From Cymbomonas tetramitiformis (Eukaryota > Chlorophyta > Pyramimonadophyceae > Pyramimonadales > Pyramimonadaceae), in the NCBI GenBank assembly GCA_001247695.2, contig LGRX02025860.1, positions 1 to 62,357 of the forward strand: a stretch of DNA of 62,357 nt, written 5' to 3'. The notes beneath the pieces were generated by a model. It was not told the DNA's origin, searched no databases, and saw nothing but the letters and a program-made list of their open reading frames with translations. Positions within the stretch are counted from its first letter, which is position 1. Every line of letters starts with the position of its first letter. Shown here piece after piece: positions 30,699 to 42,500 of this stretch. Made by a program: the position numbers and the translations under genes.

Positions 30699-31813
30699 TT
30701 TGTTTATTTCATATCACCGCAATGATTGCATATGACCTGTTGACCTCAATTTCTCATTCCACGGCATGAGTGAGTCTCAACGTTTCAGCAACTCGTCTCC
30801 GCGGCTCGGCGCGCGAAAATCCCGATTTTCAGTGCGTGATCGCGATCTGATCGCGATCTGATCGCGATCACGATCGTATAAATTTCAGTTTTTTGGTCAA
30901 GCTGATCGTATGTTTGACTTATACGATCTGATCGCGAACAAGGTGATCGTATCGCAAAATTCCGCGATCGCCGAACCCTGATTATTATGGCAGACGGAGA
31001 CTCGAGACAGGAGACTGTTGTGTGTTGAACTGTCGTGTGGCACGTTCGCGTTCCATCGTGATCGAGGTCCCGTTTTTAGCGCACCTAAGCCTATGCCTAA
31101 CCACCCTCGGGACTCGGCGCGGTGTCGCGTCGGCCATCGCATCGGGACTCGCGTCAGATCTGCGACTGACATGTGCGTTGTCCGTTGTGCGACACTCGAC
31201 ATCCCGAATTCCCGATGCCGAATTGCCGATGCGGATGCCGATCTGATGCGATCTATGTGTATGACTTAAAAATCTTATTAAATACAGTTAACTGTTACAC
31301 AGTGACGTTCGACTGGATCTGGTATTTCTGGATTCTTCCTACAAATACTCGGTGGTACGACTGTCACCCACATTTTCTGTTTACACCATCGATAACCGTT
31401 CTTCCAGGTCCGCTTCCTACGATCCCCCCTCGCCTGAGAGACTGCCAAAAGTATATCTTCTGTATGTTCATAAAGTAAGCGAGGAAGACATGCGAGTCGT
31501 GAGTTGTGCCTTACTCAACGGCACATGGTTCTCATCCCGTGTTGTAGCCTCTTTTCGGGAGCACTTGCAGGATTGCCGGAATCGTCTATGAGCACGTTAC
31601 CCGCGAGTGTTGTCAGATCTAGGGATATGTGTATGTTTCCCATAGGTGCATAACATGGTGTTGCCTGTTCAGGCGTCAGTCAAGTTGGTGCTACTTTCTT
31701 CAGTTTTCTTGTGGGAACGGGAAGGCTCGAGGTCCTGCTAATAGATCCACCTTTATTCGTGGTCACGTATGGGGTTTTTGGGGCTCGTGTTTCACAGACA
31801 ATAAACTTTCGAA
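30699..31813. other. Intergenic stretch upstream of actin
   Basis: No gene is recognised. It holds the last 63-bp repeat unit, a foldback repeat (30831-30980), and the presumed actin promoter and 5' leader, which ends in CACAGACAATAAACTTTCGAA just before the ATG. No convincing TATA box was found. Confidence 0.6.
30831..30980 (-). repeat. Foldback repeat rich in GATCGCGATC, second copy
   Basis: In opposite orientation to 20962-21113. It shares the CAGGGTTCGGCGATCGC end, the inner palindromes, and an A/T-rich flank of TAAT type. Confidence 0.6.
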
Positions 31814-33129
<1,316 letters not shown>

Positions 33130-33286
33130 GTTTGCTAGTGGGGTAATAGTTAGGGAAAACATAGAGGGTTGAGGACTTAGGTATTTTTGCCGCGATGGAA
33201 CTGCTAGCTGAAGTAAAGGTGGTGGCTCTGTAACACACAGCTCCATAAATGGAGATAATATGTAATAACAGAAAGTTGTATATATT

Positions 33287-33292
33287 AATAAA
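33287..33292 (+). terminator. AATAAA polyadenylation signal, actin
   Basis: A canonical hexamer 158 nt after the actin stop codon, in an A/T-rich stretch. Confidence 0.6.
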
Positions 33293-33299
33293 ATCGACT

Positions 33300-35840
33300 T
33301 ATGTGTAAATGTGTCTCTTTAAGTTTCTGATTCCTCTTTACATATTGTGTGTCTCTTCACGTGATATTAATGATTGCAACGAGCTCTCTTGACTTGACAG
33401 CTACTGTCCCCGAATGCAATTGACTCTAGCCCCATCCCCCAAGTATCAAAAAAAGCAATTCCGTGTGATTCGAAAGGTGCATGGATGCACTGTACTGCCG
33501 ACACTATCAGATAGAGAATGCAACTTGCTTATTGTCATGTTATGGACTTCAGAGAGGCATTCTTAATAAGGTTATTTTCCAGATATCAAATACCTTGGGA
33601 ATCATTTCATATCTTGAGGGTTTTATTCGAGCCGTGCATCCAACTTGTTGGAAAATTTTCCGATGGCTACCACGACGAGATATGCCTCAAATTCTGATGC
33701 AGTGATTTTAGTGGGAAACCATGCATGACTTTCGATTCAGCAGCACTGAACTCTGGGGTCATCACAAATGATCCCACACCCTACATTATTATTTCAAGCA
33801 CAATGCTAGCAAGGTTACAGTAATTGCTACTCGACCTGTATAACAACAAATGACGACTCCTCTCCATTTATGTCACATCAAACTCGTGGGAAACTGGTCA
33901 CGAAAAGGTGCAAGTTCTAACCCTAAAAGCCCAGATTGGGGTCCTGCGCCGTTTACTGGGCACATAAAATATCGATTTTCCATCATCCAAAATGCGAAGT
34001 GGCAATTAACAGTGGGCATGCTTCACAGGGCCCGATAAACATTTAGGTACCTTCAGCATTTGTGAGTCGTGGAAGCGGAAACGTGGGCTGGGTAGAAGAA
34101 AACGATTACACACACATACAAATATTACTATATCTACGTTTCAGGACACCACCGGTTCACAGATGGGAAATGCGCAAACCCGGAAGATCTTGCGTGAACT
34201 AGTTCAATCGCAAGAACCTTGTGTAACTTGTGATAGATAATGTATACCACGCCATCATATGCATCCGCGTTTTATAGCACAATGTGCATGTCACACGTTT
34301 GAATACGATACGCTGCACCGACCTTACTAAAAGTTTGTAAGGCACATATAGTGCACTTCACATACAAAACCAGCAACTCGAACAGTCTCGCTTGCAACAT
34401 ATTCTCGTACCCTTGTACACAGTGACTAAGTTTGAAGACGAGGAGAGAATTCTCTATGACAATACCATTGTCTTTTACCATCATAGATCTACAGACTTGC
34501 AAATCTGGGCAACCCTACCACAATTGCATGCATCCACATCACAAATATTGCATGTCCCACCGTAAAATGATCCGAGAAGTGCATTGCTGTCCTAATGCCA
34601 AGGTCGTCATTACACATCATACGCTTACTACTGCAAGCTGCACCATGCATAAGATGGACGCATGTGGCAATGGTGGGCAACAAGTTGCGTAACTTTCATG
34701 ATTGCGTGCAGCAAACGCTCCAGTCTCCTCCACAGAAAGAATGGCTCTAGGCTGCCCGCTCCAGGACAACCCGATAAATTGGATTGTTCGCAAATCTAGC
34801 CGTACGCTCTCGTGCCGTCAGTTCCTGCCAGGTCCAACAAACTCCACATTTTCCAAATCAAAGTGGAAGTCACCCCGTAAGAGAGAGTATGTAGAATTCA
34901 TACATCGCAACCTTTTGCTGCAGGGTATCGCACGTGACCCGCATTGTGATACGAAGCACATGTTTAGGCGTTTCATGCTTTATTCGCATCAAGTTGTTCA
35001 TGGCAGCCAAAATCAATCATGTTGCAAGCACCCCCCCGGATATGGCAGTGCCTCTGGCAAGGAGCTTGAGATGTGGTCAGCATATCTCAAGCAGTGAATA
35101 TTGCATATTCACTTTTAAACGATTGGAGAATTTGGTGGTGGTTGTTGTTATAAATCCCTTCAAAAGGGCGCTACCCTCCATTTGGAATCACAAGCGAAAT
35201 GCAGAACCACGGACGTCGCCAAGCCATTTACCTTGAAAGGGGAGTACTCTTCCCACGCTGGCGCGCCGTCCGATTCTGCAATACATGAAAGTCGTGAGAA
35301 GTGGCTGAAATCCCAACCAGCACATCAAGCATATCTCAATAAGAGCTTGCTTAATGCCCCATCACTCATGCTAAGAAACATGCATAAGACTATGATTCAA
35401 AGTTCAAACATGCAAGCCGATGTGGAATCTCTCCATGTCCCTTTACCTGTATGGTTGTAATACACCAAAGAGCATGAGGGACGTCAACTAAAGCTAGCTC
35501 ACCACCACCCCAGCAAGTCTACCGCAACCGCAAGTCCCCCATGGAGAGAAGTACTGGTGCCCGAGCACAAGCCAAGCACCCGTACACACACTGATGGCAT
35601 GAGGCCAGCCCACCATCATCCCAGTGGATGTGAGAAGCCTTCAGGAACTTCTCAACTGCGTTAAATGACAGATGGAATCTATGCGACCTGCGAGACTTTC
35701 TGTGCATCATTCGCACGGGGAATTCATAATCAGAAGCATAATTCTGGGTAAGGGGGAGAGAGCCAGAGGATAGACTGGTGGGAGGGGAGAGGGTCAGTAC
35801 GGGAAGAACAGGAGGAGCAAAGGAGAGTTACCATATGCGC
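33300..35840. other. Intergenic stretch, no gene recognised
   Basis: Only short chance frames are present. A string of about 30 bp around GTGGATGTGAGAAGC at about 35627 recurs near 44724, a hint of an old dispersed repeat. The right end is the copia target site. Confidence 0.6.
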
Positions 35841-35845
35841 AAGAT

Positions 35846-36249
35846 TATTGGAATCTGCAAGTGCCTGCTGATCAGTTTGGTGTAAAGCATGACTATCTAG
35901 ACCTTCTACAGTAGTCAGGATGCTCAAACCCTGAAGAAACCCTAAAGAAACCCTGTGGAACCCTTAGATCTAGATCTGTAGATCTGCTGAGCTAATCGTG
36001 GCCGTCGGATCATTGATGACCATCGGCAAGTGCGTAATAAGTTCATCTGTACTCAGGTGTGTCACTGTCGGTCGGTATGAACACGACAGTGACACGTAGG
36101 ACTCTGTTTAGTGAACTTTCACATAGATCGCCCAATCAGTTATGATGGCGCGTTAATGTTCGTGGCGTTTCGAGCTGCGAACTGGTATATCTTTTGATAA
36201 TGAAAGTATGCGCTCGCTTTTGTGAAAACGAAACTCTCGAATTCCTACA
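35846..36249 (+). repeat. 5' LTR of the copia element
   Basis: It starts TATTGGAATC and ends ATTCCTACA. A perfect 12-bp inverted repeat (GTGTCACTGTCG at 36059-36070, its complement at 36084-36095) lies in it. The leader after it starts GGTTTTGGGCCCACTT, the likely primer-binding region. Confidence 0.95.
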
Positions 36250-36274
36250 GGTTTTGGGCCCACTTACATTGTAA

Positions 36275-38476
36275 GTGTTAACCTACGGTTGTATCACGCA
36301 AAATTTTACTGCGTATTCGGAAATGAGTAAGGCACGAGACAAGGCCAAAGTTGTAGAGAGGTCCCCGCCAGGTCTGGGTGCGGAACCTACTTATGGCGAA
36401 CTTTCGGAGGAAAGGAAGCCTGATGGACTTTCAGTAGGGGAGGACTCTGCAGCGCTGACTACTCTTATCGATGAGAGGCAGCAACAGCTATTTTCGCAGC
36501 AAGACGCGCGTTTAAATGAGCTTATGAAAATGGTTCAAGTCCTGGCACAAGCAGTGCCCAAGTTGGCTGTTGCGAATCAGAATGCGGGGACAGGAAATGC
36601 TATTGCGTGTCCTGGGGCCGCGGAATCCAGTATGGCTGGTTCCAGTGTTAAATCTCGAGTTGCGAGTGGTACGGTGGACGTACCTTTACCTCTTCTGACG
36701 GATATGCTGAAGGGGTTCCCGAATGACCAGCTCTATTCTGGTCAGGAGGCAGAAAATGACAGCAAGTGGCTGGAGTTCCGAGGTAAAATTGTACCGTCTC
36801 TGCGTCACCCGGCGATGGCGCTGTTCTTGTCGGACACGCGCGAGTTGGAGGACATCAAGAAGGACGAGAAGTTCTCGGTGGCAGCGAATCAGTTGTTTCA
36901 TGACTTTCTATCGCGCGTTACTACCAGGACGGCGAACGCAGTTGTTCGGTCATACAGTACTGAAGCGGACGGTGTCTCAGCCTGGCGACAGCTAATTAAA
37001 ATGCGTCGGAGCACGGGGTCTGCGTACTTTGTGCGGCAGGTCAAGGCTCTGCTTGATGACACGAAGAGGTTTGCGACGCTCGCACCCCCGCTGCAGGGCT
37101 TTCTGAATGCGAGGGAGGTTCTTGACAGGGTGGAGGAGTATGCGTGCACGAGCCAATTCCTGCCGGGTGGTGAGAAGTTTCATGTCGCCAGCCTGGAGGC
37201 AGTCTTTGTGGCTATGGTTCTGAATTCCTTGAACCCGGCGTATGTCCATATACGCACTATGTTCTCTGGGGACGAGCTGCCCTCGTTCAAGAAGTTAAAT
37301 GATGCAGTGTGTGACCTCTATGACAACGTCATCGCGACTTCGGCAGCTGCGACGGAGACGGGTGCTGGAATCGTGGAGGACCGTCGCAAGCAGGCGGAGC
37401 AGAAGCGTGTTGCGTTACTCAAGCGAGTTCCATGCCCGGTGTGTCATATGACTGGACACTCGTCCAGTGAATGCTTTGTCACTAACGAGGAGAAAAGGGA
37501 GGCTTACCTTAAGAGGAATCCTAAGAGGCGGGAAGCCATAATGAAGAGGGTCCAGGACTACCAGAAGCATGGGAAGCTGCCCAATCGAGCGGCTGCTGTT
37601 GCTGAAACTGGGCAGCACCCTGGTGTGGATGACACTAGTGAGGCTCTGTATGCAATCTGTGAGCTGGTGGAGGACAGCGTGGTCACCTGCTTCTCTGACG
37701 ACCTACCTGAATTTATCTCTGGTTGTACTGTGGGAGGCTATACTACATCTCAGTCTGGTATCTCCCTGTGCAATTACTATTCGGTTCTGGACGGGCTTAC
37801 ATCTTCTGAGGGTCCCACCCCTGTGGGGGGTGGGGACCAGCCTATGAGCGGTACCTATCGGTGGGTGTCTGATGCTCCTATGGGCAGGCACTCTGCAGTG
37901 AGGAGACCTGGTAAGAAGTCACACCCTTATCAGCCCAATAAGCATCGGTTCTTATTGAACAAGCACAAATATTTCCCCGTGGCTCCGGTGTACGACTCGT
38001 TTGTCTACATTGATACTCTGTGCACAGCCCTCCCTGGGAGGAAGCTTGAGCCTACCCAAGCCCTGTGCGAAGCAGGAAGGGAGCAGCATCTTGGCCCGGG
38101 GTATCAGATATCCCCCAGGCAGCCGTGGTACACTTCAGATGTCCAATATGTGCATAGTATGTTCATGAGTGGCTCTGTGGAAGTGTTGGACAGGGCAATA
38201 ACTGTGCTGGAGAGGCCTCACTTTCCAGTCGATGGCAGAGTGGTGGATCACGAGAAGGTGATGTGTGCCAAGCGTGTTGTGGCCGAGCGGTTCGGCCTAC
38301 TGCGGCGTATGCTCGAGAAGGAACCGGTTATGGTACGGGGGTCCTTTGAGAAGCTGCAGTCATGGGTGACTTTACTCAGTATGGTTACTCGAGACACTGT
38401 GCAGGCGGTCGAGACCTTCTGGGCATTACTGGGGTATGATTGTGAGGATGAGTTGGGACTCTGGCTCCTCGTCTGA
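36275..38476 (+). CDS. gag: Copia Gag
   Basis: A 733-residue frame; the conserved start may be ATG 36275 or the MSKARDK Met at about 36323. A helical UBN2-like capsid region spans about 36700-37350. A CCHC knuckle (CPVCHMTGHSSSEC, about 37432-37475) follows a Lys-rich segment. The C-terminal 330 residues after the knuckle are unusually long for a copia Gag and not recognised. The frame ends in TGA at 38474. The next frame starts at or before 38436, so the two overlap by at least 41 nt in a +1 relation, compatible with +1 frameshifting as in Ty1. Confidence 0.85.
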   Translation: MLTYGCITQNFTAYSEMSKARDKAKVVERSPPGLGAEPTYGELSEERKPDGLSVGEDSAALTTLIDERQQQLFSQQDARLNELMKMVQVLAQAVPKLAVANQNAGTGNAIACPGAAESSMAGSSVKSRVASGTVDVPLPLLTDMLKGFPNDQLYSGQEAENDSKWLEFRGKIVPSLRHPAMALFLSDTRELEDIKKDEKFSVAANQLFHDFLSRVTTRTANAVVRSYSTEADGVSAWRQLIKMRRSTGSAYFVRQVKALLDDTKRFATLAPPLQGFLNAREVLDRVEEYACTSQFLPGGEKFHVASLEAVFVAMVLNSLNPAYVHIRTMFSGDELPSFKKLNDAVCDLYDNVIATSAAATETGAGIVEDRRKQAEQKRVALLKRVPCPVCHMTGHSSSECFVTNEEKREAYLKRNPKRREAIMKRVQDYQKHGKLPNRAAAVAETGQHPGVDDTSEALYAICELVEDSVVTCFSDDLPEFISGCTVGGYTTSQSGISLCNYYSVLDGLTSSEGPTPVGGGDQPMSGTYRWVSDAPMGRHSAVRRPGKKSHPYQPNKHRFLLNKHKYFPVAPVYDSFVYIDTLCTALPGRKLEPTQALCEAGREQHLGPGYQISPRQPWYTSDVQYVHSMFMSGSVEVLDRAITVLERPHFPVDGRVVDHEKVMCAKRVVAERFGLLRRMLEKEPVMVRGSFEKLQSWVTLLSMVTRDTVQAVETFWALLGYDCEDELGLWLLV

Positions 38477-39563
38477 TGGTGATGATCATTCAGATCAGGA
38501 TGACTATGACTCGGGGGATTCCTCTCATCGTGATGATGTCTCTTCAGATCGAGGAGATCCTCAGCTTGTGGCTACACCAGATGCCTATATTATATATGGT
38601 ATTGAACAGATTGTTGTGCCTGGGCCAGCAGATCGGCATGCCTGGTCTCATCACCCATTGCCTGGGCCTGTGATTACACTGGATGACTCTGGTGTCAGTA
38701 TCAGAACACCTGAACAGGTTGTTGCAGACCAACATGCCTGGTCTCATCATGCATTGGCTGGAGACAACTATATGCCTGGTCTCAGCGATCCCTCTGACTC
38801 AGATGATGATGGTTATGCTTCAGATACTGTGCCAGATCTGGTGGATGCCTCTGACTCGGACGAGGAGGATGATGCGCACTCATGTCAGCCCTTTGAAGGA
38901 GTGGGTGGCATCCCCTCTGATGTTTGGGCATCTGGACTGTTCTGTCATCATGGTTGTGACGACTCTGATTGCTCCATCCCCGATCTGGACTCAGCTTCAG
39001 ACTCTGACTCGGACGAGGAGGATGGTATGCACTCGTGGCAGCCCTTTGAAGGAGTGGGTGGCATCCCCTCTGATGATTGGGCATCTGGACTATTCTGTCC
39101 ATCTCGCAAGTACCGCCTCTGTGCCAAGGGCAATGAGTCTGGGATCGGAGGTTACTGCTCTTCTGATTGGTATTATGATGAGCCTGATCTTGAAGATGCC
39201 TCTGACTTGGACGAGGGGGAAGATATGCACTCATGGCAGCCCTTTGAAGGAGTGGGTGGCATCCCCTCTGATGATTGGGCATCTGGGCTATTATGTCCAT
39301 CTGATCTTGAGGATGGGAGTGACTCTGGCGATGAGGATGCATGTGAGCTGCGTGAGGGCCTCCCTGTGGGCAGCCCTCTTACCCTGTATGTTGCATCGGC
39401 AGACAATGCGGCTGACATCTTCACCAGAGCCCTGCCATTGACTGCATTCGGTGGGAAGGTGGCGATGATAGACAGTGGTGCCACCAAGCACATATTCAAC
39501 ATGGTGAGTGATTTTGGCGATGACTTTGACCCTGCTTCCAATTCCACTTTCAGTGTGGTATAG
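38436..39563 (+). CDS. Copia acidic linker with repeats and protease active site
   Basis: The first 320 residues are very acidic (Asp/Ser runs). They contain three near-identical repeats of QPFEGVGGIPSDDWASGL type (about 38885, 39038, 39234). Next comes a string YVASADNAADIFTRALPL (about 39388-39440) that copies the C-terminal RNase H signature of the same element. The protease active site DSGATKHIF follows at about 39472. The frame ends at TAG 39561-39563, and the same frame continues past it. Confidence 0.8.
   Translation: MIVRMSWDSGSSSDGDDHSDQDDYDSGDSSHRDDVSSDRGDPQLVATPDAYIIYGIEQIVVPGPADRHAWSHHPLPGPVITLDDSGVSIRTPEQVVADQHAWSHHALAGDNYMPGLSDPSDSDDDGYASDTVPDLVDASDSDEEDDAHSCQPFEGVGGIPSDVWASGLFCHHGCDDSDCSIPDLDSASDSDSDEEDGMHSWQPFEGVGGIPSDDWASGLFCPSRKYRLCAKGNESGIGGYCSSDWYYDEPDLEDASDLDEGEDMHSWQPFEGVGGIPSDDWASGLLCPSDLEDGSDSGDEDACELREGLPVGSPLTLYVASADNAADIFTRALPLTAFGGKVAMIDSGATKHIFNMVSDFGDDFDPASNSTFSVV
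39561..39563 (+). other. In-frame TAG stop within the copia protease
   Basis: The frame is unchanged on both sides and the following bases are GCG GGT. In an element this young it is either a fresh nonsense mutation or a readthrough stop controlling pol output. Confidence 0.85.
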
Positions 39564-42500
39564 GCGGGTACTGTGTGCTCAGAGGGCAGTGGCACGGTCA
39601 CATTTGTCAAGCTGGATGTGTCCACTGGGCGCGCAGTTGGGCTGCAGTTCACTGCTGCCCACTGCATTCCTGGGCAGCCATTCAACCTTGTGTCTGTGGT
39701 GGCGCTTGAGGATGCTGGTTTCAGTGTTGATTTTGGGGCCAGGCAGATATCCAGTGGGGGGGTGACCTTCTCATTCTCGAGAGTTGGCAACCAGTACATC
39801 ATATATGAGGATCAGATGTCTGGCACTTTGGACACCTACATGGCCTGTGCAGCATACCATGACGACTCAGACCGGGACAAGACAGACTGGAAGTTTGAGG
39901 AGGCTGGGAAGCACATTGAGCAGCATGGGCCCTTCACTCTGGAGTTGTTTGCCTCCGTTGACAACCACATACTGGATGACTATTGTACAACTGACAACCC
40001 TTGCTTCGGCAGGGACTGGGCGGGTAAAGCCTGCTATGGCAACCCACCTTATGAGCATGACACCATCCTGAGGTGCCTGCAGAAGGCTCTCAGTGATTTT
40101 GCTCGGGCACCTCAGTCCACCAAGTTTCTCTTGGTACTGCCCAGATGGGAGACAGCCAGTTGGTGGCAGTTTATATCTCTGTTTACCATTGTCCATGAAT
40201 ACCCTGCTGGAGAGAAGATATTCTCGGCTCCATTGGACTCATGCTACAATGTGGAGAACCTGGAGATGTGTGGGAAGAGCCGGGTATGGGTCAGGGAGAC
40301 CAAGTGGCCTGTGGTGGTGATCTACAAGGATGGGCATACTGTGATGAAGCTTGATGCTAAGATGCTGGCTCAAGTTCGACTTGGCCATATTGGTGACGTG
40401 ACCATGCAGGAGATGCTGGATGAGGAGGTTCCTATGGGTATTACTGTGGGTGAGTATGCCAAGAGTCTGGTGTGGCGCTGCCCTGAGAGGTGTATTTCAT
40501 GCAGGCTCATCAAGATGATCAGGCCATCTATGAAGTCTACTGGCAGGGAGTGTGCTGCAGAGATTGGCTTGCTGGTGTGGTCTGACACGTGTGGCCCGTT
40601 CAGGCCCAGTGCTGGTGGGTACCGGTGCTTTGTCCTCTTCGTGGATGACTGTACAGCTTGGATATGCGTGTACTTCCTGAAGAGGAAGTCGGACTACCTG
40701 GCAACCCTTGAGCAGTTCCTGGCGGAAGTGAGGCAACACAGGAGCCGCATGAACCTTGTGGAGAAGTATCATATGGTGTTGCACACTGATGGGGACTCTA
40801 CGATGATTGCTGGGCAGACACAGCAGTACTGCAAAGACCAGGGTATTGAGCAACGCCATGGATCGCCATACCTCCATGAGAACCAAGCTCGTGTGGAGAG
40901 GGCTCACAGGACAGTGCAGGCGATGGCTCGGGCGCTGCTATTGACATCTGGCTTTGGTGTGGACGTGTGGCCACTTGCTGTGCGTCACTCTGTGTACATT
41001 CCGAACAGGACATTCCAGAAGCCCCTACACAAGAAGTCTCCTTACTACAAGCTGTATGGGAAGCACCAAGACCTTTCACATCTTCGAGTTTTTGGATGTC
41101 TGGCTTATGCCTTTGTGGACCCGGACAACAGGGAGCACAAGTTCAGTGACAGGGCGAGGCAGCTGAGATATGTTGGTCACTCTGAGGTCTCATCCGCCTA
41201 CTTGTTGTATGATCCTGGGTCGGGGAAGATAGTCAAGTCTGGCATGGTCAAGTTCCAAGAGGCTGTGGACAAGCTGGGCAAGGTCGTTACCACCTGGGAT
41301 CCCTCTGTGGTGGCCCCGTTGAGCACCAATTTCATGGTCACGGCATTGGATGGCACATATCATGATACCCTCCCGAGTGAGCTGGGCGACAGTGTTCTTG
41401 ATGTGGGGGTCTATCTACCTGAAGACAGTGACGAGATTCTGGCGGTGCTGAGAGTGCAAGCAGCCGATGAGGGATGCTGGGTAAGTCTCCGGGCCTACTT
41501 GGATGCCCATCCAGAGCACCTTGCTGCTGTGCGCTCAGCTGCGCACGGTGGTGACCTCAATGTCAACTACCCTCTGTTCATTGAGGTCATGGTGGATGCT
41601 GGAGGTGAGAAGATGGAAGCTGGCATTATATGCGCGCGAGCTGTGGAGGCCAGTTCATTCCCGTACTGTGTCATGTTGCTCACCAACTTCACACACATTG
41701 ACCTGCCAGTGGGTAAGGTGCACTTCCCTCCTGAGCACACATGCTTGGCAGTGGTGGGGAAGGCGTGTGCTGGGAGCTCGGTGAATGTGCTGCCAGATGG
41801 AGTGACTGAGCCCAAGGGGGTCAAACAAGCTATGGGGGCTCCTGATGCTGGTGAGTGGATGGAAGCTATTCAGACCGAGCTGGAGGCCCTGGTTACGGTC
41901 AAGCAGGCTCTCCTGATGAAGGACATGGAAGATGTCCCTCCTGGTGTTCGTCTGTTGGACATGTTCTTGGTGCTTAAGGTCAAGCTGGACAAGCACAGGC
42001 AGCTGCAGAAGCGCAAAGCGAGGGTGTGTGTACGGGGCAACAAGCAGGAGTATGGTGTTGACTACTTTGACACCTTTGCTCCGTGCACACAGTTGTCTTC
42101 GGTGAGACTGGTGATCATTCTGGCGCTCAACCTTGCCCTCAACGTCTACCATATGGATGTGGAGACTGCCTTTCTGAACTCGGTCCTGGAGGAGGACCTA
42201 TATGTCAGGCTCCCTAGGGGGCTGGAGTATCAGGGCAGGACATGTGCCAAGCTCCTCAATGCGGTGTATGGCTTGAAGCAGGCGGGCAAGGAGTGGTTTG
42301 AGACCAGTGATGCCTTCATCATGGCCTATGATGTGAGGATGAGGCGCAGTGATGTTGAGCCTTGTCTCTACTACATCCGGGACTCTGACATCACGGTCAT
42401 CATTCTGGCATATGTTGATGACTACATTGTGGCCACCAACAGTCGCTCATGGTATGACAACTTTGTGGCAGCCTTCAACTCCAAGTATGCCTGCAAGGAC

